A program made the translations under genes and the position numbers. 11,644 bases of DNA from an uncultured bacterium (lineage in GTDB: Bacteria; Cyanobacteriota; Vampirovibrionia; Gastranaerophilales; Gastranaerophilaceae), in the NCBI GenBank assembly GCA_949286405.1, contig CASECH010000051.1, forward strand, positions 1 through 11,644, read 5' to 3'. The notes under the pieces are model-generated. The model did no database searches and was not told the DNA's origin. It saw only the letters and a list, made by a program, of their open reading frames with translations. This document shows, one piece after another, positions 1 to 5,517 of this stretch. The stretch's first letter is position 1. Each line of letters opens with the position of its first letter.

Positions 1-47
1 AAATCTGTGCTTGCAGCAGCATATATTTTTTCTAGTTGTTCTTTCAT
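1..47 (-). CDS. 5' end of an unidentified gene, cut by the window edge (possibly pheS)
   Basis: Only the first 15 codons are inside the window. They read MKEQLEKIYAAASTD from an ATG at 47. An AGAGGG Shine-Dalgarno motif lies at 52-57, four bases upstream of the ATG. The gene starts 10 nt after the stop of the metallo-beta-lactamase-fold gene, so it is probably the third gene of the kdsA operon. The charged, amphipathic start resembles the N-terminal coiled coil of the phenylalanyl-tRNA synthetase alpha subunit, but 15 residues cannot decide this. The existence of a gene is fairly sure; its identity is a guess. Confidence 0.6.
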   Translation of the reverse strand, partial: MKEQLEKIYAAASTD

Positions 48-57
48 TTTTCCCTCT

Positions 58-681
58 TTATATAAGTTCGTTATATTTCTTTTCATGACCTATTGTAGTT
101 GTTGGTCCATGTCCTGGGTATACAATAATATTATCACTTAATTTAAACAATTTGTTTTTAATGCTATCTTTAAGTTTTGAAAAATCTCCACCAAATAGGT
201 CGGTTCTTCCAACACTTTCTCTAAATAATGTATCACCTGAAAACATTTTATTTTCATTTTCAATAAGATAGCATACGCCACCTTCTGTATGACCAGGTGT
301 ATGTATAACTTTTATTTTTAGCTCGCCAACAGTTATTGTGTCACCATCTTTAATGAATAATTCATATTTTGGCGGCTCACTGTCAGGTAATCCAAATAAT
401 CTTGTGTATTCATTGAGATTATCAGATATAACCAGGTCATCTTTGTGTATAACTGCTTCTGTATTAAATTCTTTTTTTAGTGCATTAAGTCCAATTATAT
501 GATCAAAATGTCCATGGGTTAGTAAAATATATTCGATTTTTACCCCAAGTTCTTTTACTGTCTGTGTAATTTCAGAAGAAACAGAAGTTGCATCAATTAA
601 GACTGCCTTTTTTGTTTTTTCATCTGCAATGAGGTATACATTATTTTCTAGCTGTCCCAGTACAAATTGTTTTATAATCAT
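58..681 (-). CDS. Metallo-beta-lactamase-fold hydrolase, glyoxalase II-like
   Basis: A 207-residue soluble cytoplasmic protein with no signal peptide. It carries the full set of binuclear metal ligands of the glyoxalase II-like branch: THGHFDH at 55-61 (H56, H58, D60, H61), H131 in HTPGHTEG, D150 in FSGDTLF and H191 in YPGHGP. The GRTDLFGGD segment (158-166) is typical of short YcbL-type members, which act on thioesters such as S-lactoylglutathione or on related small esters. It lacks the long C-terminal substrate domain of classical glyoxalase II, so the true substrate is unknown. The ATG at 681 lies 2 nt after the kdsA stop, with only a weak AAAGAA motif upstream, which suggests translational coupling to kdsA. 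Family assignment is secure; the reaction is not. Confidence 0.9.
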   Translation of the reverse strand: MIIKQFVLGQLENNVYLIADEKTKKAVLIDATSVSSEITQTVKELGVKIEYILLTHGHFDHIIGLNALKKEFNTEAVIHKDDLVISDNLNEYTRLFGLPDSEPPKYELFIKDGDTITVGELKIKVIHTPGHTEGGVCYLIENENKMFSGDTLFRESVGRTDLFGGDFSKLKDSIKNKLFKLSDNIIVYPGHGPTTTIGHEKKYNELI

Positions 682-683
682 AG

Positions 684-1505
684 TTATTCTTTCACTATTT
701 CAAAAATATTTTTACAAATTTTGAATAATTCTTCTGCTTTATCCAAAGGAATCATATTTGGTCCGTCACATAAAGCTTTATCCGGATCAGGATGTACTTC
801 AAAGAATAGAGCATTAGCTCCTGCAGCCATTGCGGCTTTTGCAAGAACAGGAACAAAACGTCTGTCCCCGCCAGAACAAGCTCCCATTGCTCCGGGAAGT
901 TGTACGCTATGTGTAGCATCAAATACAACCGGATATCCAAATGTTTTCATTATTGGGATTCCTCTAAAGTCTACAACCAAATTATTATATCCGAACGATG
1001 AACCTCTGTCTGTTAATAAAATTCGTTCATTCCCGCTGTCTTCAATCTTTTTGACCAAAGTCCCCATCTGTTCAGGGGATAGAAATTGGCCTTTTTTTAT
1101 ATTAACAATTTTCCCTGTTTTAGCTGCAGCTACAAGTAAATCAGTTTGTCTGCACAAAAATGCAGGGATTTGTATAATATCTGCTACTTCTGCAGCTATT
1201 GCTGCTTGTTCAGGAGTGTGGATATCTGTAACTATTGGCAGATTATATTTTTCTTTGACTTCTTTTAGCATCTTTAGACCTTTTTCTAATCCTGGACCTC
1301 TAAAAGATGTTATTGATGAGCGGTTAGCTTTGTCAAAAGATGATTTGAAAATATAGTTAATGCCTAATTTTTTTGTAATTTCTTGCAGTTTTTTTGCTGT
1401 AATGTCAAGTATTTCAGCTGATTCTATAGCACAAGGACCTGCAATTATAGTTAATTTATCCCCGCCTATTTCAAAATTTCCTAATTTAATTTTCTTTATA
1501 TTCAT
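684..1505 (-). CDS. kdsA: 3-deoxy-8-phosphooctulonate (Kdo-8-P) synthase, metal-dependent type
   Basis: A 273-residue TIM-barrel enzyme that condenses phosphoenolpyruvate with arabinose 5-phosphate to Kdo 8-phosphate, the precursor of the Kdo in lipid A-core. Family signatures run the full length: AGPCAIES (22-29), KSSFDKANRSS (54-64), DIIQIPAFLCRQTDLL (109-124), KTGKIVNIKKGQF (129-141), FGYNNLVVDFRG (171-182), DATHSVQLPG (196-205) and FFEVHPDPDKALCDGP (234-249). C25, H199, E236 and D247 match the metal ligands known in the Aquifex aeolicus enzyme, where the metal-free E. coli type has Asn in place of the Cys. It is therefore predicted to need a divalent metal. The ATG at 1505 is the only usable start before the first conserved block. 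It has no Shine-Dalgarno motif and sits 6 nt after a TATAAT box. First gene of a leftward operon. Confidence 0.97.
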   Translation of the reverse strand: MNIKKIKLGNFEIGGDKLTIIAGPCAIESAEILDITAKKLQEITKKLGINYIFKSSFDKANRSSITSFRGPGLEKGLKMLKEVKEKYNLPIVTDIHTPEQAAIAAEVADIIQIPAFLCRQTDLLVAAAKTGKIVNIKKGQFLSPEQMGTLVKKIEDSGNERILLTDRGSSFGYNNLVVDFRGIPIMKTFGYPVVFDATHSVQLPGAMGACSGGDRRFVPVLAKAAMAAGANALFFEVHPDPDKALCDGPNMIPLDKAEELFKICKNIFEIVKE

Positions 1506-1511
1506 AAGTTA

Positions 1512-1540
1512 ATTATATGTAAAATATATTATAATTACAA
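1512..1540 (-). promoter_or_regulatory. kdsA promoter, predicted to give a leaderless mRNA
   Basis: On the minus strand TTGTAA (1540-1535) is followed after exactly 17 nt by TATAAT (1517-1512). Only six bases separate the -10 box from the kdsA ATG, so the predicted transcription start falls on the A of the start codon (1505). The absence of any Shine-Dalgarno sequence before this ATG agrees with leaderless translation. Confidence 0.75.
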
Positions 1541-1545
1541 TATTT

Positions 1546-1574
1546 TTGTATTTTTCTGTTTATTATGTTAAAAT
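1546..1574 (+). promoter_or_regulatory. Promoter of the M16 peptidase homologue, divergent from kdsA
   Basis: TTGTAT (1546-1551), a 17-nt spacer and TAAAAT (1569-1574), with an upstream TG (1566-1567) making an extended -10. Predicted transcription start near 1581, leaving a short leader that contains AGGAG (1586-1590) six bases before the ATG at 1597. Its -35 box lies only five bases from the kdsA -35 box on the other strand; the two boxes form an inverted repeat TACAA-N5-TTGTA (1536-1550). Confidence 0.75.
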
Positions 1575-1596
1575 TAGTTGATATGAGGAGAGTTTT

Positions 1597-2811
1597 ATGG
1601 AAAGTAAAGTTATAAATTTGAAGAATAATATTGAGCTTGTGTACAAGAAAAATGCGAATACCCCAAGAGTTGCATTATGTTTGAATTTTTCTTTGAATAA
1701 TCCTATTCCAGATCCGGGTGTTTATTCTTTGATGTCAAGATTGTTTATGCAAGGTACTAAAAACAGAAGTGCTCAGCAATTAGCTGAAGAATTGGATAAA
1801 TACGCTATTGAATTTTCAAGTGAATTAAAGCTTGATTATTTAAAATTTAAGATTGTATGTCTAAATGAAGATTTTGAAAAGGCTGTTGAAATTTTAGCTG
1901 ATATTGTGAAAAATACTACTTTTGATGAATTTGATAAAGAAAGAGTTAAAATGATTGGAGAAATTCAAGCTGAGCTGGATTCTCCAAGAGCCCAAGTTGT
2001 AGATAATTATTATAAGAACATATATGCTAATCATCATTATGGTTACACTAACACTGTTATTTTAGAATGTTTGGATAAGTACAATAAAAGTGACGTTGTT
2101 AGTGCTTATGAGCTGTTTTATAATGATAGTAAAAAAGTTGTTTCATTTGTCGGAGATTTAGATTTTGATTATGTAAATGAAATCCTTGAAAACAAGCTTG
2201 GAGATATTCATGAGTCAAAGTCAAATTTGGTAAATATAAAGCCTCCTGTTTTGGAAGATAAAAAAGAAGTTGAAATCATTAAATCTGATATGAATCAGGC
2301 TCATATTTTAAAAGGTTGGTTAGTTCCGACTTATGGTAGTGAGGACTATCCAAAACTTGCATTGCTAAATATCATCCTCGGTGCTAGTGGTCTTTCATCA
2401 AGGTTATTTTTAGAATTAAGAGATAAAAAAGGCTTAGCTTATGTAGTTAAAAGTTCTTATGATACTGCAAGGCTTGGTGCAAATTTCTCTATATATATTG
2501 CTACTGAACCTAAGAATATTGATGTTTCATTGAAAGGTTTTGAGGAAGAAATTAATAAGATTAAAAATGAGTTGGTTTCAGATGAAGAGCTAGAAAATGC
2601 TAAAAATAACTTGTTTGGGAAATGGGCATTTATTTCTGAGACAAACAGTCAACAAGCTAATTGGCTTGGCCATTACGGTATTAATGGTGCTGGGTATGAT
2701 TTCTTTGAAAAAAACAGAGAGTCTATATTGAAAGTTACTCCTCAGGATATAAAAGATTGTGCAAATAAGTATTTTAATGATACTTTTGTTTTATCAATTT
2801 TAAAACCGTAA
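1597..2811 (+). CDS. M16 family peptidase homologue lacking the zinc site (non-catalytic subunit type)
   Basis: A 404-residue protein with the two-lobed M16 architecture and no signal peptide. The region where active members have HxxEH reads GVYSLMSRLFMQGTKNRS (41-58). It keeps the surrounding pattern (the GT and the following R/S-rich helix start) but has none of the zinc-binding histidines. The C-terminal lobe retains SSRLFLELRDKKGLAYVV (267-284), with R275 and Y282 as the R/Y pair that binds the substrate backbone. In known bacterial heterodimers one subunit carries HxxEH and the other the R/Y pair, and this is the latter type. The catalytic partner is not in the window. AGGAG at 1586-1590 supports the start. 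Cytoplasmic or periplasmic location is undecided; no export signal is visible. Confidence 0.9.
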   Translation: MESKVINLKNNIELVYKKNANTPRVALCLNFSLNNPIPDPGVYSLMSRLFMQGTKNRSAQQLAEELDKYAIEFSSELKLDYLKFKIVCLNEDFEKAVEILADIVKNTTFDEFDKERVKMIGEIQAELDSPRAQVVDNYYKNIYANHHYGYTNTVILECLDKYNKSDVVSAYELFYNDSKKVVSFVGDLDFDYVNEILENKLGDIHESKSNLVNIKPPVLEDKKEVEIIKSDMNQAHILKGWLVPTYGSEDYPKLALLNIILGASGLSSRLFLELRDKKGLAYVVKSSYDTARLGANFSIYIATEPKNIDVSLKGFEEEINKIKNELVSDEELENAKNNLFGKWAFISETNSQQANWLGHYGINGAGYDFFEKNRESILKVTPQDIKDCANKYFNDTFVLSILKP

Positions 2812-2845
2812 TAAAAATATTTAGGACTTTGTTCACTGCTTTATT

Positions 2846-2861
2846 AGGTAATGTATTACCT
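2846..2861. repeat. Short inverted repeat between the M16 homologue and the OmpA-like gene
   Basis: AGGTAAT-GT-ATTACCT is a perfect 7-bp inverted repeat with a 2-nt centre. As RNA it would form a 6-bp stem with a 4-nt loop. No T-run follows, so it is not a convincing intrinsic terminator. It lies about 55 bp before the preferred start of the next gene and could be an operator or chance. Confidence 0.35.
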
Positions 2862-2913
2862 GAGTTTGTCGTTCATAATTATTGATGTTGAGAAATATTT
2901 CAAAGCAGGGTCA

Positions 2914-3471
2914 ATGTTGAATAGGTTATGTAAATATTTGCTATTGTTATTTATATATTTTTTTAACTGTGGATTTATTTTTGATAATGATGGAAATATC
3001 CCTGTCGCAGTTAGTTATCAACCCAATGTTGACAGACTGGAACGCTCTTTTAAGCAGAAGGTTAACCTTGATGAGGGGGTAATTTTTACTAAAGTTCCCA
3101 GAGGTCTTGTAATCAGTTTTGATGAAGCAATTTTTTTTAGTCCGGGTGATGCAAGAATTAAGGAAAATTCTTTGTATATTCTTGATGTTTTAGCTTCAGG
3201 ATTACGGAATATTCATAATGATTGTGTTGTTGAGGATCATACTCAGGAGAATATGGATGCTGTTAGTACTTATCATTATGGTTGGGAAATTTCAATTGCA
3301 AGAGCAGGAAATATTGCTCAATATTTAATAAATTGTGGATGTATAAATTCTAATAGGATTTTTGCATTGGGATATGGAGAATTTATGCCCTTTAAAGATA
3401 ATGTCGATGAGCATGTAGGAATGGATAACAGAATTGATATTGTAATTTTAGAATATGAAGCAAACAGATAA
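2914..3471 (+). CDS. Small OmpA/MotB-like envelope protein with altered peptidoglycan-binding motif
   Basis: The start chosen here is the ATG at 2914 (185 residues), preceded by AGCAGGG and immediately giving MLNRLCKYLLLLFIYFFNC, a typical positive-then-hydrophobic export signal. An upstream in-frame ATG at 2851 would put 21 non-signal residues in front and lies inside an inverted repeat. C19 ends the hydrophobic run, but FFNC is a poor lipobox, so lipidation is doubtful. Residues about 66-182 form an OmpA C-terminal domain closest to MotB: LVISFDEAIFFSPGD, WEISIARAGNIAQYLI and LGYGEFMP. The usual GHTD reads DHTQ, replacing the Asp known to contact diaminopimelate, while the partner Arg (R130, SIARA) is kept. 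There is no MotB-type channel helix with its essential Asp, so it is not a stator protein. It converges on fliA with an 8-bp gap. Confidence 0.8.
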   Translation: MLNRLCKYLLLLFIYFFNCGFIFDNDGNIPVAVSYQPNVDRLERSFKQKVNLDEGVIFTKVPRGLVISFDEAIFFSPGDARIKENSLYILDVLASGLRNIHNDCVVEDHTQENMDAVSTYHYGWEISIARAGNIAQYLINCGCINSNRIFALGYGEFMPFKDNVDEHVGMDNRIDIVILEYEANR

Positions 3472-3479
3472 GACTGCTG

Positions 3480-4307
3480 TTAAGCGATGATGCTTTGACG
3501 TAGTCTGGTTGTTCTATTTTCACTAAGTATATTTTTAAGCTTCATAATCGATTGAGCATGTAATTGACATACTCTTGATTCTGACATACCTATTGTTTCT
3601 CCGATTTCTTTGAGAGTCATATTCTCTTGATAATACAAGACCATTATTGCTCTTTCTCTTTCAGGTAATCTTTTCAATGCTCTTTCCAATTCTTGTTTTA
3701 CATTCTTTTCTTCTGCTTGTTCTTGAGGATTAAGTTTATTTGTATCTTGTATTGTGTCTATTATTTCAACACTATCGTCTGTATTTCCTCTTTTTTCATA
3801 AATTGAAGTCATTGTGGTATCTTCTGATAGAAGCTGATTAACTTTTTCAGGTTCCATATCCAAGAAATTTGCGACTTCTGTTGTGGTAGGCATTCTGCCT
3901 AAATCCTGTTTTAATTTTTCTTGAGCAGCTTTAATATCTTTAATTTTTTTTCTTACACTTCTTGGTAAGAAGTCTTGTGCTCTTATTCTATCCAATATAG
4001 CACCGCGAATACGAATAAGTGCGTAAGTTTCGAATCGTGTATTCTTTTGAGGAGAGTATCTTTCTATTGCGTTTATAAGCCCTTCTACGCCATATCCTGC
4101 AATATCTTCAATTGAAATAGTTGCAGGTAAAGTTACTTTTACCCTCCCTACCACGTACCTTATAAGGTAGATGTATTGAACAATCAATGAGTCTCTTGCT
4201 GATTTATTTGTCTTATCATGTAAGTAAGTTTCCCACAATGATACTAACTCCTCCTCAGGAAGTCTTTTTATATTATTATATGATGTGAAATCAAAACTCT
4301 GACTCAT
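3480..4307 (-). CDS. fliA: RNA polymerase sigma factor of the FliA/WhiG (sigma-28) family
   Basis: A 275-residue sigma factor for flagellar and chemotaxis genes. Region 2 (about 36-113) carries the hallmark DIAGYGVEGLINAIERY (68-84), RFETYALIRIRGAILD (91-106) and DFLPRSVRK (112-120). Region 3 spans about 118-165, with GRMPTTTEVANFLDM. Region 4 (about 205-262) has LPERERAIMVLYY and the helix-turn-helix MTLKEIGETIGMSESRVCQLH (230-250). I chose the ATG at 4307. An upstream TTG at 4319 would add four residues but has no ribosome binding site; the chosen ATG itself has only a weak GGGTAG. Slightly longer than E. coli FliA (239) and B. subtilis SigD (254). No flagellar genes adjoin it except those about 4 kb to the right. 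No anti-sigma FlgM gene is seen in the window. Confidence 0.93.
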   Translation of the reverse strand: MSQSFDFTSYNNIKRLPEEELVSLWETYLHDKTNKSARDSLIVQYIYLIRYVVGRVKVTLPATISIEDIAGYGVEGLINAIERYSPQKNTRFETYALIRIRGAILDRIRAQDFLPRSVRKKIKDIKAAQEKLKQDLGRMPTTTEVANFLDMEPEKVNQLLSEDTTMTSIYEKRGNTDDSVEIIDTIQDTNKLNPQEQAEEKNVKQELERALKRLPERERAIMVLYYQENMTLKEIGETIGMSESRVCQLHAQSIMKLKNILSENRTTRLRQSIIA

Positions 4308-4341
4308 TAAACTACCCAAATATCTGTCTGTTTATCTTACA

Positions 4342-4371
4342 TTTATATTCTATAATATATATATTTCTCAA
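4342..4371 (-). promoter_or_regulatory. Candidate fliA promoter
   Basis: On the minus strand TTGAGA (4371-4366), an 18-nt spacer and TATAAA (4347-4342), with a predicted transcription start near 4335 and a leader of about 28 nt. The region is so AT-rich that alternative -10 boxes exist (TATAGA nearby), so the exact box is uncertain. Confidence 0.45.
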
Positions 4372-4439
4372 CATCATATAAAAGTTGTAAATGTTTTTGT
4401 TTAACTAAAGTTTTAGAAGTATGTTACGAAATAATAATT

Positions 4440-4452
4440 AATTGTAACAATT
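4440..4452. promoter_or_regulatory. 13-bp palindrome over a -35 box, candidate operator
   Basis: AATTGT-A-ACAATT is a perfect inverted repeat around one central base. It covers the whole -35 box (4442-4447) of the promoter driving the glycine-zipper protein gene. The position suits a repressor site, but the sequence is AT-rich and no bound protein can be named. Confidence 0.35.
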
Positions 4453-4470
4453 TCTTAATCATGTTAAAAT
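4442..4470 (+). promoter_or_regulatory. Promoter of the glycine-zipper protein gene
   Basis: TTGTAA (4442-4447), a 17-nt spacer and TAAAAT (4465-4470), with a TG at 4462-4463 giving an extended -10. Predicted start near 4477, leaving an AT-rich leader of about 75 nt before the ATG at 4552. The -10 context ATGTTAAAAT is identical to that of the M16 homologue promoter (1565-1574). Confidence 0.7.
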
Positions 4471-4551
4471 AATTGGCAAATTTATTAGTTTTCGTTTTTT
4501 AATTAATATAACTACAATAAAAGTGTGTTATCAAAAGAAAGGTAGAAGAAC

Positions 4552-5445
4552 ATGGTTGACAGTGTAAACAACAATTCTAGTAATGTGGGTTTATATACCA
4601 CATTAGGTGCCGGTGTAGGTGCTGTTGGTGGAGGTGCTTACGGTAAGTATCTTACAAAACCGTATTTGAAAGATAATGCCCCATCAGATCAATTTATTAG
4701 AACTGCTCATGATACTATTGCAGAATCTAATGCCGCAAAAGCAGGTGAAACAGCAAAAACAGCTGCTACAAATGCATTGAAAGATAAAGAAATTGATGCA
4801 TTAAAGCAAGAATTAAAAAATGATGCTGCTAAATATGGATTAGCAGAAGTAAAAGACAGTAATGGTAATGTTACTAAGTCTTTAGATGATGTAGTTAAAG
4901 AATATGTAGGAACTGAGACTGACAAAGCAAAATTAGCTGAAAAAATGGCTAATAGTGCAGATGAAACAGCTAAAAAGGTAGCTCAAGAAGCACATGTTTC
5001 AGGTCAAAAAATTGGTGATGCAATTGATGAAATTGGCAAGTTGGCTGATGATGCAAAAGCTGAAGATATCAAAGCTGCAGTAAAAAAACATGCTGAAGCG
5101 TTCGGTATAAAAGCTGAAGATGCTGATGTAGACAATTTTGTAGGGGCTAAAAAGGCTAGTGAATTAAAGACTGCATTGGAAGATAAATTAAAATCTACAA
5201 AAGATACAGTTGCAGAATTTTTCTCAGATGGAAAATTAAAAGCAGAAGCTGATATTGCAGAAGACTCAAAATCAGCATATAAAGCAGTAAAAGATGCTAT
5301 TGGTAAAATGACTAACAAGGCTGCTCTTAAATGGGCTGGTATTGCAGCAGCAGCTTTAGGTGTAGTTGGTCTTGTTGCTGGTGTTGCAACTAAGAAATCT
5401 CCAGAAAAAGCTCCAGAAGAACAACATATTTCTGCTCAAGCATAG
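4552..5445 (+). CDS. Orphan alanine/lysine-rich helical protein with N-terminal glycine zipper and C-terminal membrane helix
   Basis: I do not recognise a family for this 297-residue protein. Residues 18-31 (LGAGVGAVGGGAYG) hold a perfect GxxxGxxxGxxxG zipper at G19, G23, G27 and G31. Residues about 45-250 are strongly helical, rich in Ala, Lys, Glu and Asp, with no cysteine, and look like an extended amphipathic or coiled-coil rod. Residues 257-279 form a Lys-flanked hydrophobic helix with small-residue spacing (G263, G270, G273, G277), followed by a charged tail, KKSPEKAPEEQ. No signal peptide is visible. The gene stands alone, divergent from fliA, with a good promoter, an AAAGG motif at 4538-4542 and a strong terminator, which suggests an abundant product. 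It could be a membrane-associated structural or tethering protein; other ideas (phasin-like, cell-surface) cannot be told apart from sequence. Confidence 0.85.
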   Translation: MVDSVNNNSSNVGLYTTLGAGVGAVGGGAYGKYLTKPYLKDNAPSDQFIRTAHDTIAESNAAKAGETAKTAATNALKDKEIDALKQELKNDAAKYGLAEVKDSNGNVTKSLDDVVKEYVGTETDKAKLAEKMANSADETAKKVAQEAHVSGQKIGDAIDEIGKLADDAKAEDIKAAVKKHAEAFGIKAEDADVDNFVGAKKASELKTALEDKLKSTKDTVAEFFSDGKLKAEADIAEDSKSAYKAVKDAIGKMTNKAALKWAGIAAAALGVVGLVAGVATKKSPEKAPEEQHISAQA

Positions 5446-5466
5446 TTCTTTGATTAACATATATAC

Positions 5467-5504
5467 AAAAAAATCGGATTTGTTATTACAAATCCGATTT
5501 TTTT
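5467..5504. terminator. Bidirectional intrinsic terminator
   Basis: A perfect 16-bp stem (5467-5482 with 5489-5504) closes a 6-nt loop, TTATTA. The core CGGATTTG/CAAATCCG is flanked by an A-run on the left and a T-run on the right, so it works in both directions. It ends the glycine-zipper gene 22 bp after its stop and the convergent CNNM gene 14 bp after its stop. Confidence 0.93.
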
Positions 5505-5517
5505 ATTATTTAACATT

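Noticed and set aside
667..1356. Long plus-strand open frame of 229 codons opposite kdsA
   Set aside because: It lies wholly antisense to a strongly conserved kdsA, has no ribosome binding site and encodes a low-complexity Ser/Ile/Leu-rich product.
2846..2861. Inverted repeat as a terminator of the M16 homologue
   Set aside because: The stem is short and no T-run follows on either strand.
2851..2913. ATG at 2851 as the start of the OmpA-like gene
   Set aside because: It places 21 residues before a clean export signal, lies inside an inverted repeat, and its only AGG is too close to the ATG.
2914..3471. Calling the OmpA-like protein MotB
   Set aside because: The MotB proton-channel helix with its conserved Asp is absent and no motA lies nearby.
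4308..4319. TTG at 4319 as the fliA start
   Set aside because: No ribosome binding site precedes it and it adds only four non-conserved residues; the ATG at 4307 is preferred, though its own site is weak.
4707..5318. Two minus-strand open frames opposite the glycine-zipper gene
   Set aside because: They are antisense shadows created by the Ala/Lys codon bias of the real gene, without start signals.
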